Assembly (NCBI GenBank): GCA_017438305.1
Contig: JAFRVX010000005.1
Span: 1 to 35,917 of the forward strand
DNA: 35,917 nucleotides
DNA from: Lachnospiraceae bacterium
Lineage (GTDB): Bacteria; Bacillota; Clostridia; Lachnospirales; Lachnospiraceae
Direction: 5' to 3'
The translations under genes were made by a program, and so were the position numbers. Below the pieces are notes generated by a model. The model was not told the origin of the DNA, did not search any database, and saw only the letters and a list, made by a program, of their open reading frames with translations. Shown here piece by piece: positions 1 through 6,374 of the stretch. Within the stretch, counting starts at the first letter, position 1, and each line of letters begins with the position of its first letter.

Positions 1-137
1 CTCCCACGCTCCTCCCACATTCCGCACTCTCGTGGAGATAAATCTCCACTTCGCGCTCCATGTGGGGCGGGTCCCAAGGTCTGATCCCCACATACATGTA
101 CACATGAGTGGGGATCGACCTTTTGACCCTGATATCA
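1..137. repeat. Structured repeat element, right-hand part (window-edge copy 1)
   Basis: The segment is built from nested inverted repeats. An outer stem pairs CCCACAT (14-20) with ATGTGGG (60-66) and encloses the perfect palindrome GTGGAGAT-AA-ATCTCCAC (32-49). A linker GGGTCCCAAGGTC (69-81) leads to a second hairpin, GATCCCCAC (83-91) with GTGGGGATC (108-116), extended by GGTC/GACC. It ends with ACCTTTTGACCCTGATATCA (118-137). The same linker, hairpin placement and terminal sequence recur at 35712-35917 with different stem sequences. The left end of this copy lies outside the window. Whether it acts as a mobile DNA element (MITE-like) or as an RNA is not known. Confidence 0.7.
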
Positions 138-177
138 TAATATTGAAAATATAGAAAAACTCAAGGAGGATTTTGAT

Positions 178-894
178 ATGAAAAGAAGATTAATCTCGTG
201 TCTGGTAACGGGAGTGCTCATCTTTGTTTCTGCCTGCTCTTTAAAAGATCCGACTGTTACGACGGAACGTTCTTCAGAGAATTGGAAAGAGCGCTCTTTG
301 GAAACATCTGCCTCCAGCGAAACAGCTGAAACATCTGAGTGTAAAATAATGGACGAAGAGGCTGTTAACGGAATACTCAGAAGCGAAGCCGAAAGAGTGG
401 TGCAGCTTTTAAAAGAACAGTTTACGGAAGAAGATATTCCCCATGTGGATGAAACGGAGGACCTGTACCGGTTTGCAGAAGAGCATAAGAAAAGCATTGT
501 GGCTGTTTCTGATGATGACTGGGTCTGTATAGACAGGTTCCTATCCTTGTATGACCCGGAAAACGGTCTGGACGATGAGGGAAGAATCAGGAATTACCAG
601 GAAGCGCTGAGGTTTACGGAGGCTGTCTCAGAAGAAGATAAAATAAAACTGATAGAACAAGCAAAAGAAAAGATTACGGAAATGAGGTTTTTTTCTGATC
701 CGGTGGTATGGACCAGTGTAAATGGGTATTATTATTATCCCGAGGCTTATCATAATAGAAAAATGGAACCCGGAGCGGCTCTCACGGTTGAAGCAAAGGA
801 AAGATCAGAACTAGGAGAAGGTGCTGTCATGATATTCTGCTTCTACAGGGCTTCAGAAGAAAAAGAATGGAAACTCATCAATTACGGATATTAA
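178..894 (+). CDS. Putative lipoprotein of unknown function
   Basis: This is a 238-residue protein with a lipoprotein signal peptide: a basic start (MKRR), a hydrophobic stretch and a lipobox V-S-A-C with Cys20. It should be lipidated and held on the outer face of the membrane. The start is supported by an AAGGAGG ribosome binding site at 163-169, eight bases before the ATG. Residues 21-60 are Ser/Thr/Glu-rich, typical of a flexible lipoprotein linker. The rest is acidic and mainly helical in character, with a Tyr-rich patch (GYYYYPEAY) near residue 185. I recognise no family. It stands alone, between the edge repeat and a terminator. Its expression signal is unclear because the upstream DNA is the repeat element. 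Confidence 0.75.
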   Translation: MKRRLISCLVTGVLIFVSACSLKDPTVTTERSSENWKERSLETSASSETAETSECKIMDEEAVNGILRSEAERVVQLLKEQFTEEDIPHVDETEDLYRFAEEHKKSIVAVSDDDWVCIDRFLSLYDPENGLDDEGRIRNYQEALRFTEAVSEEDKIKLIEQAKEKITEMRFFSDPVVWTSVNGYYYYPEAYHNRKMEPGAALTVEAKERSELGEGAVMIFCFYRASEEKEWKLINYGY

Positions 895-899
895 AAAGA

Positions 900-940
900 C
901 AAGGCTGCTGATGGAAAGCTCATCGGCAGCTTTCTTTTTG
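900..940 (+). terminator. Rho-independent terminator after the 178-894 lipoprotein
   Basis: The arms GCTGCTGATG and CATCGGCAGC form a ten-base-pair stem (one G-T pair) around a short loop, followed by a T-rich tract TTTCTTTTT. It starts a few bases after the stop codon. Confidence 0.85.
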
Positions 941-997
941 CGTTTATTCGCCGCGGCTGACACTATCGCGGACTGACAGAAAAAATGATTTTACGCA

Positions 998-1026
998 TTG
1001 CATCATCCGGATAAACATGATATACT
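998..1026 (+). promoter_or_regulatory. Extended -10 promoter for the HTH gene
   Basis: A -35 box TTGCAT (998-1003), a 17-base spacer and a -10 box TATACT (1021-1026) preceded by TG at 1018-1019. The predicted transcript start near 1033 lies downstream of the first possible ATG (1017), so translation should begin at 1065. Confidence 0.7.
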
Positions 1027-1064
1027 ATACGCATCGCATCAAATGGCTGGTCGAGGACAGTGAA

Positions 1065-1280
1065 ATGGATTGCAAATCGAAGATAAAAGAATTAAGAGAA
1101 AGCACAGGTATGAATCGCAGGGAATTCTGCGACTACTTTCAGATTCCGTACCGAACGGTTACGGATTGGGAGAGAGATAACCGTCATGCTCCTGAATATG
1201 TTATGAGGCTGCTGGAATACTACATCCGAATGGAAGGACTCTATAAAGAACATGATGAAAAAAGAAATCCGGAATTATGA
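1065..1280 (+). CDS. Small helix-turn-helix DNA-binding protein
   Basis: This 71-residue protein consists almost entirely of an XRE/Cro-like helix-turn-helix. The segment MNRREFCDYFQIPYRTVTDW (about residues 15-34) matches the helix-turn-recognition helix pattern, followed by a W-E-x-x-x-R-x-x-P motif often seen in short HTH proteins encoded with toxin or nuclease genes. The start at 1065 is chosen because the promoter -10 box overlaps the upstream ATG. The gene overlaps the next one by 29 bases, suggesting translational coupling. It is probably the regulator or antitoxin-like partner of the DUF1016 gene; that role is inferred from position only. Confidence 0.7.
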   Translation: MDCKSKIKELRESTGMNRREFCDYFQIPYRTVTDWERDNRHAPEYVMRLLEYYIRMEGLYKEHDEKRNPEL

Positions 1281-1686
1281 TAAAGCAGTTGAAGATATTA
1301 AAACTGCCATTCTGCAGAGCCAGAATGAGGCTGCACGATCTGTAAATGAGAAACAGCTGATGCTTTATTACAGTATCGGAAAGTACATCTCTTTGAATTC
1401 CAGAGCAGGTTTTTGGGGAAAAGGGGCGATTGATGCCATCAGTGAGAAACTTAGCAGAGAACTGCCCGGGTTAAGAGGTTTCACTGCCAGAAATCTGCGA
1501 TACATGCGGACATTTTATGAAGAGTTGAAAATACTGGATTTTGAAAATGCCGGGAATATATCCGGGACTGACGACTCGAATGATGTGGAATTTATGAATT
1601 CCGAAATGGCTGCCAGGTCTGGCTTTGTAATTTGGAATTTGCAAGTTCCGAAATTGGAAGGGTTTCCTCAGACCAGGAAGGGTTGA
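1252..1686 (+). pseudogene. Truncated DUF1016 / YhcG N-terminal domain protein
   Basis: The 144-residue product matches the N-terminal half of the DUF1016 (YhcG) family: a helical start, the segment LYYSIGKYIS, then FTARNLRYMRTFYEE and a late stretch with NSEMA and NLQVPKLEGFP. Full-length relatives are about 340 residues and carry a PDDEXK-type nuclease domain in the C-terminal half. Here the reading frame stops at 1684-1686, just where the usual F-x-V-x-FTHH segment would follow, and I cannot find that segment in any frame downstream. About 55 bases later a new promoter begins. I therefore call it a remnant that has lost its nuclease domain. A short functional protein made only of the DNA-binding half cannot be excluded. 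Confidence 0.65.
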
Positions 1687-1760
1687 CATTCATTATGATG
1701 TCTCGGGACAGAATGATGTATCTTTTCCCCGATTCGGTCATATTTCATGCGCTCACAGCG

Positions 1761-1792
1761 TGATATAATTGTTTTATCAAAGATCAAGGAGG
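1761..1792 (+). promoter_or_regulatory. Extended -10 promoter and RBS for carboxylesterase
   Basis: TG (1761-1762) plus TATAAT (1764-1769) form a consensus extended -10 box with no good -35 box. A strong AAGGAGG lies at 1786-1792, eight bases before the ATG at 1801. This places the translation start inside the longer frame that opens at 1747. Confidence 0.7.
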
Positions 1793-1800
1793 ACAAAGAT

Positions 1801-3384
1801 ATGCCTAAATTTATCTGCGACAAGGAATATCCTGTTGTCGCAACAGAAAAAGGTAAGATCCGTGGGTTTGTTTATGACGGCGTCTTCACTTTCTACGGAA
1901 TCCGCTACGCAAGAGCGCGCCGCTTCCAGATGCCGGAAGAGATCCCGGCATGGGAAGGCATTAAGGACGCCCTGGGCTACGGCTACATCTGCCCGGTGCT
2001 CTCTACTTCTCAGCCTTCCATGGAAGTGCTTATGACACATCGGTTCTGGCCGGAAAACGAAAACTGCCAGTACCTGAACATCTGGACCCCGACCATTGAA
2101 GCCGGCGCCAAAAAGCCCGTTATCGTCTGGCTGCACGGCGGCGGATATTCAGCCGGTTCTTCCATTGAGCAGGCCAACTACGACGGCCACAACATGGCTG
2201 TCAAGGAAGACTGCATCACCGTTACCGTTAACCACAGACTGAACGCCTTCGGTTTCCTGGATGTTTCCGATTACGGCGAGAAATACTGGAATTCCCGGAA
2301 CGTCGGTATGGCGGACCTGGTGGCCGCTCTTGAGTGGATCAAGAAGAACATCGCCGGTTTCGGCGGCGATCCCGACTGCGTGACCATCATGGGTCAGTCC
2401 GGCGGCGGCGGAAAGGTCACCACTCTGGGGCAGATCCCCGCAGCGGCAGGCCTGTTCCAGCGTCAGATGGTCATGTCCGGCGCCATGGGCGGCAAGACCG
2501 TTCCCAATCCCAAAGCAGCTCAGCCGAAGGAGATCGTTGAGGCGATCCTGAAGGCAGCCAAACTGGAAACCGTTGATGAATTGGCGGTCCTTCCCGCGAC
2601 CCTCTTCATCCGTGCCGTGAACCAGGCGGTCTACGATCTGTATCAGGACGGCGAGAAGACGGTCAGCTGGGGGCCCAAGCCCAATGATTATTATCTGGGC
2701 AACCCCTTCGACGTCGGCTTCTGCGATCATGCAAAGAAGGCGCCGACTCTGATCGGCTCCGTTGTCTCCGAAATGGGCTTTGCTCCCCTTCCGAAGGACG
2801 TGGCCAAGATGTCCGAAGAAGAGCAGCTTGAGCTTGTAAAGGAGAAATTCGGCGACAATACCGATAAGGTCGTGGAACTCTTTAAGAAGGCTTATCCCGG
2901 AAGAGCCATCGCCCATGTGCTGAACGTGGACACCATGATGCGTCCCGGCCACACCTCTTATGCGAAACAGAAAGCCTCCGAAGCGGAAGCCAATGTCTAC
3001 AACTACCTCTTCACGGTGGAATTCCCCTACGAAGGCGGCAAGTGTGCATGGCACTGCTCCGATATTCCTTTCTGGTTCGGTTCCTGCGATACGCAGCCTA
3101 TCGATGATTTCGAAGGCTCTGCAGCGCTGGAGGATGTGATGCGTCATACGCTGGCGACCTTTGCCCGCACCGGCGATCCCAACAACGACAAGCTTCCGAC
3201 CTGGAATCCCACGACTCCGGACTGCGCGAAGACCATGATCTTCGATACCGAGGGCTGCTGCGAGAAGCCCGAATTCGATACCGAGCTGATCGAGTGCCTG
3301 AAGCAGGTGGCTCCCGCAAGACCCTTCGGTTTCGGCGCTCCCCAGAAGCCGGATACCGAATCCGACAGAGCCTGGATGTACTAA
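1801..3384 (+). CDS. Type-B carboxylesterase (alpha/beta hydrolase)
   Basis: This 527-residue protein has the size and motif order of bacterial type-B carboxylesterases (COesterase family), serine hydrolases that cleave carboxylic esters. The oxyanion-hole motif HGGGYSAGS starts at His112, and the nucleophile elbow G-Q-S-G-G-G-G puts the catalytic serine at residue 200. A likely catalytic His lies in the AWHCSDIPFWFG segment near residue 422, and the acid is probably the Glu of the SVVSEMG segment. NHRLNAFGFL and the GGDP segment before the elbow are also typical. There is no signal peptide, so it should act in the cytoplasm on small imported esters. It is transcribed alone from an extended -10 promoter and ends before a terminator at 3558. 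The natural substrate cannot be told from sequence. Confidence 0.9.
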   Translation: MPKFICDKEYPVVATEKGKIRGFVYDGVFTFYGIRYARARRFQMPEEIPAWEGIKDALGYGYICPVLSTSQPSMEVLMTHRFWPENENCQYLNIWTPTIEAGAKKPVIVWLHGGGYSAGSSIEQANYDGHNMAVKEDCITVTVNHRLNAFGFLDVSDYGEKYWNSRNVGMADLVAALEWIKKNIAGFGGDPDCVTIMGQSGGGGKVTTLGQIPAAAGLFQRQMVMSGAMGGKTVPNPKAAQPKEIVEAILKAAKLETVDELAVLPATLFIRAVNQAVYDLYQDGEKTVSWGPKPNDYYLGNPFDVGFCDHAKKAPTLIGSVVSEMGFAPLPKDVAKMSEEEQLELVKEKFGDNTDKVVELFKKAYPGRAIAHVLNVDTMMRPGHTSYAKQKASEAEANVYNYLFTVEFPYEGGKCAWHCSDIPFWFGSCDTQPIDDFEGSAALEDVMRHTLATFARTGDPNNDKLPTWNPTTPDCAKTMIFDTEGCCEKPEFDTELIECLKQVAPARPFGFGAPQKPDTESDRAWMY

Positions 3385-3557
3385 GAAACAGTTCAGAAAG
3401 CTGTGAGCCCGGCGGCCGGCGGAAATGATCTGCAGACGTTATAAGAACGAACGGAGATCGTTCCGAGGATGAGCCGGAAAGGTTTTCAGAACGATTGAAG
3501 AATACTTTCGGACTGAAATGGAACAGCTTTCAGACAGATCAGAAAAACTGAAACGGT

Positions 3558-3593
3558 CCGGGACTGGCCCTTCGAAACCAGTCCCGGGCTTTT
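3558..3593 (+). terminator. Terminator downstream of the carboxylesterase
   Basis: CCGGGACTGG (3558-3567) and CCAGTCCCGG (3578-3587) form a perfect ten-base-pair stem followed by GCTTTTC. The T-run is short. The upstream intergenic stretch (3385-3557) also holds a long-range inverted repeat GAAAGCTGT / ACAGCTTTC and otherwise shows nothing I recognise. Confidence 0.7.
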
Positions 3594-3668
3594 CAGCTAT
3601 TCCTTTCGCGGCACAGTTGTCCGGCCATAGGACTGCATTCCGGCCGTAACTTCCCCTGAAAGGCAGCG

Positions 3669-4349
3669 GTGATTTATATGAGAAAAAGAATCTTACTGTT
3701 CTCCCGAACGTTTCAGGCCTTTCGGAGGTCTCTGATGTTTCGGACGTTTCCGATCTTTCGGACGTCTCTTATCCTTCGGGCGTTTCTTATCTTACTGATG
3801 TTCCCGGTCTTCCTCACATCCTGCGGGGACTGGAGCCTTTCCTACAGTGAAACGGCTAAGTACGAGGGCTGGGACATCGTCCTGGATAAGGATCATTCCC
3901 GGGCTTTTGCCGCTGCGTACCGGTGGGACGGGGATATGAGCGAAGAAGGCAGGCGGGTCGTCATTCCGGAAACGGTGGAGGGCTGTACCGTGAAAAAGCT
4001 GGGCGGCTATTTCGGCCGCGGCCTTCCCATGCCCTTCAGTCTGTCTTATTATTCGGAAAACCCTGACGGCACGCTGCCGGTTCTGAATGAAGAGGATCCT
4101 GAACCGCTGGTCTTTACCCTGGTGGTCAACAGGAGTCTTTCCGAGATCGAAAACGTCAGGATGGGCGAGGGTACAGACGGAAACACCCCTGACCGTCTGT
4201 ATCGGAAGGAAGAGGGCGGTCTCCGGCTGTACGAAATATACTGGAGAGCGGAAGCGGACGAAGGGAATCAGGACTTTTATGTGAAGAACGGGAGACTGTA
4301 TGGAAAGAAGGGGGACAGACCCGTGATCGACTTCTTCTGGGCGCCCTGA
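3669..4349 (+). CDS. Putative lipoprotein with repeat-built signal region
   Basis: This is a 226-residue protein read from a GTG start with a GAAAGG ribosome binding site five bases upstream; an in-frame ATG at 3678 is an alternative. The N-terminus is odd. Residues 18-41 are four hexapeptides of pattern (F/L)-R-x-(F/S)-x-(I/M) encoded by an 18-bp tandem repeat, so Arg recurs every six residues in what should be a hydrophobic core. A clean hydrophobic stretch (AFLILLMFPVFLTSC) follows and ends in a lipobox with Cys52. The mature part begins GDWSLSYSETAKYEGWD and includes charged, beta-rich sequence with segments such as RRVVIPETVEG resembling bacterial leucine-rich or bulb-type surface repeats. 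I recognise no family with certainty. It probably sits on the outer membrane face. Confidence 0.65.
   Translation: MIYMRKRILLFSRTFQAFRRSLMFRTFPIFRTSLILRAFLILLMFPVFLTSCGDWSLSYSETAKYEGWDIVLDKDHSRAFAAAYRWDGDMSEEGRRVVIPETVEGCTVKKLGGYFGRGLPMPFSLSYYSENPDGTLPVLNEEDPEPLVFTLVVNRSLSEIENVRMGEGTDGNTPDRLYRKEEGGLRLYEIYWRAEADEGNQDFYVKNGRLYGKKGDRPVIDFFWAP
3720..3791 (+). repeat. 18-bp in-frame tandem repeat inside a signal peptide (4 units)
   Basis: Four consecutive 18-bp units (3720-3737, 3738-3755, 3756-3773, 3774-3791) share the core TTTCGGACGTTT and each encode six residues of type F-R-T-F-P-I. Because 18 is a multiple of three, gain or loss of units would lengthen or shorten the N-terminus without changing frame. 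Confidence 0.85.
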
Positions 4350-4351
4350 GG

Positions 4352-4376
4352 AACAGGAGCCGGGATTGCCTGTTTT
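4352..4376 (+). terminator. Weak terminator-like hairpin
   Basis: AACAGG (4352-4357) can pair with CCTGTT (4369-4374), followed by further T residues, three bases after the lipoprotein stop. The stem is only six base pairs, so termination is uncertain. Confidence 0.4.
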
Positions 4377-4435
4377 TGTCAATGATCATCCTGTTTTTTT
4401 AGTTGTTTTTTTGGGCTTTTTCAGGTTTTTGTCTC

Positions 4436-4464
4436 TTGCGCTTTTTGATAGTTGCTGTTATAAT
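4436..4464 (+). promoter_or_regulatory. Promoter of the ABC exporter operon
   Basis: A -35 box TTGCGC (4436-4441), a 17-base spacer and a consensus -10 box TATAAT (4459-4464), preceded by TG at 4456-4457. Transcription should start near 4471, giving a leader of about 115 bases before the TTG start codon. Confidence 0.75.
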
Positions 4465-4502
4465 GAAGACCGTTGCGCTTCTGTTACTGCGCGGCGGTCT
4501 TC
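4465..4502. promoter_or_regulatory. Long inverted repeat at the exporter transcription start
   Basis: Immediately after the -10 box, GAAGACCG (4465-4472) pairs with CGGTCTTC (4495-4502), and GCGC (4475-4478) pairs with GCGC (4489-4492), with two G-T pairs between. This makes 14 paired positions around a ten-base loop. No T-run follows, so it is not a simple terminator. Because it spans the expected transcription start it could be a repressor operator on DNA or a 5' hairpin on the RNA. Confidence 0.55.
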
Positions 4503-4585
4503 TTCTTGACCCGGAAGAGGCCCGCTGCTGTAAAACAGGCGTATTTTTTTCGGTTCCTGAAAAACCAGAAAAGGAGGGAAAACCG

Positions 4586-6373
4586 TTGGTATTCGGCAGG
4601 CATATTAACAAGTATTATCTTAAATACAGCTGGATGATCCTTCTGGGACTTGCGGCTCTTGTTGTCGTCGATATCATGCAGCTGAAGATCCCGGAGTTTT
4701 ACCGTATGGTCGTCAATGGTATGAACGACGGCGTTGTGGAAGTGGACGGCGTCATGAAGACCTTTGACATGGATTTTCTGCTGGATCAGATCTGCCGGCC
4801 CATGCTGTTTGTCATACTGGCCATGGTTACGGGCCGTTTCTTATGGCGTGTGGGCTTTTTCGGAGCTTCCCTTCGGGTCGAAGCGGATATCCGTGACGAA
4901 ATGTTCGACCACGCCAAGGATCTTTCCCAGCAGTATTACCAGGTCAACAAGGTGGGCAACTTGATGTCGCTTTTCACCAATGACCTTCAGACCATTGAAG
5001 AATGTTTCGGCGGCGGCATCCTGACCCTGGCGGACGCGGTGGTCCTGGGCGTCCTGTCCTTCTACAAAATGGGCAGGATGGACATCCGGATGACCCTGTT
5101 CAGCCTGGTCCCCATGGCCTTCATGTTTGTGATCGCCCTGATCGTGGGCTTCCGGATCGATAAGAAGTGGGAAGAGCGGCAGGAAGCCTTTTCAAAGCTT
5201 TCGGATTATTCCCAGGAATCCTTCACCGGCATTGCCGTCATCAAGGCCTTTGCCAAGGAAGTCAAGGACCTGCATGAGTTCCGGAAACTGAACCAGCATA
5301 ATGAGAAGGTCAACGTGCAGTTCGTCCGCCTCATCATGGTCATGGAGATCAGCATCACCCTGTTTATCGAGGCCGTCATCTGCGTCATTTTGGGCTACGG
5401 CGGCTATCAGGTGCATGAGGGACGGTTCAACGCCGGCCAGCTGATCGAGTTTATCGGCTATTTCACCACCGTCGTCTGGCCCATCCAGGCCATCGCCTTC
5501 CTGATCCAGGATACAGCCAGAGGCCATGCCTCCGCGAAGCGTATCGGCGAACTGCTGGATGCGAAGATCGACGTCAAGGATATTCCGGAAAAGATCGCCT
5601 ATAAGGATCCCGAGATCAAAGGATCCATTGAATTCAGGCATCTGGATTTCACCTATCCCGACGGCAAGGTGGAAGTGCTCCGGGACGCATCCTTTACGAT
5701 CAATGCCGGGGAAAATGTGGGCCTTATCGGCCGCACCGGATCCGGCAAGACATCCGTCGTGGACCTGATCACCCGGACCTACAACGTACCGGACAACAAG
5801 ATCTTTATTGACGGAATGGACGTCAACACCATTCCCATCAAGAAGCTCCGGGAGCATATCGCTTATGTGCCCCAGGACAACTTCCTGTTCTCCGACACGA
5901 TCTCCAACAACATCGCCTTTGCCTTTGAGGATGACCATGATACCGAGGCCATCGAAAGGGCTGCGAAGCTGGCGGGGGTCCATGACAACATAGAAGAGTT
6001 CCCCGAAAAATACAAGACGGTCCTGGGAGAGCGGGGCGTTACCGTTTCCGGCGGCCAGAAGCAGCGGATATCCATTGCCCGGGCGCTGATGAAGGATGCG
6101 GAGATCCTGATCCTGGACGATTCCGTTTCCGCGGTGGATACCAAGACCGAAAAGGTCATCATCGGCAACCTGCATGAGACCCGGAAGGGAAAGACCACGA
6201 TCCTGATCGCCCACCGCATCTCCACCGTCGAGGGCATGGACAAGATCATCTTTGTGGACGACGGAAAGATCCTGGCCGTAGGTTCCCATAAGGAACTGCT
6301 TCATACCTGCAAGCCCTACGCGGATCTTGTGGAAATGCAGCGTCTGGAAGATGAAAGAAAGGAGCGTGAGTAA
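4586..6373 (+). CDS. Heterodimeric ABC exporter, subunit with degenerate catalytic site
   Basis: This 595-residue half-transporter has an N-terminal six-helix membrane domain (about residues 10-310) and a C-terminal nucleotide-binding domain. Walker A is GRTGSGKTS with Lys388, the signature is SGGQKQR, and Walker B ends L-D-D, with Asp512 where catalytic subunits have Glu. That replacement is typical of the degenerate partner in BmrCD/LmrCD-type heterodimeric multidrug exporters. The start is a TTG with a perfect AAGGAGG eight bases upstream. An earlier in-frame ATG at 4403 lies upstream of the promoter and would add an implausible N-terminus. The gene is followed after one base by the partner subunit. 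The substrate is unknown; drugs, peptides or lipids are exported by relatives. Confidence 0.92.
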   Translation: MVFGRHINKYYLKYSWMILLGLAALVVVDIMQLKIPEFYRMVVNGMNDGVVEVDGVMKTFDMDFLLDQICRPMLFVILAMVTGRFLWRVGFFGASLRVEADIRDEMFDHAKDLSQQYYQVNKVGNLMSLFTNDLQTIEECFGGGILTLADAVVLGVLSFYKMGRMDIRMTLFSLVPMAFMFVIALIVGFRIDKKWEERQEAFSKLSDYSQESFTGIAVIKAFAKEVKDLHEFRKLNQHNEKVNVQFVRLIMVMEISITLFIEAVICVILGYGGYQVHEGRFNAGQLIEFIGYFTTVVWPIQAIAFLIQDTARGHASAKRIGELLDAKIDVKDIPEKIAYKDPEIKGSIEFRHLDFTYPDGKVEVLRDASFTINAGENVGLIGRTGSGKTSVVDLITRTYNVPDNKIFIDGMDVNTIPIKKLREHIAYVPQDNFLFSDTISNNIAFAFEDDHDTEAIERAAKLAGVHDNIEEFPEKYKTVLGERGVTVSGGQKQRISIARALMKDAEILILDDSVSAVDTKTEKVIIGNLHETRKGKTTILIAHRISTVEGMDKIIFVDDGKILAVGSHKELLHTCKPYADLVEMQRLEDERKERE

Positions 6374-6374
6374 G

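Noticed and set aside
1065..1686. Intact toxin-antitoxin or defence module
   Set aside because: The DUF1016 gene lacks its nuclease half, so an active system cannot be supported.
2149..3147. 332-residue open frame on the minus strand opposite the first carboxylesterase
   Set aside because: Antisense shadow of a conserved gene; no start signal and no family motifs.
4403..4585. N-terminal extension of the first exporter subunit
   Set aside because: The upstream ATG precedes the promoter; the TTG at 4586 has a perfect AAGGAGG at correct spacing.
5192..6304. 370-residue open frame on the minus strand opposite the exporter
   Set aside because: It mirrors the codon pattern of the ATPase domain and has no ribosome binding site or recognisable motif.
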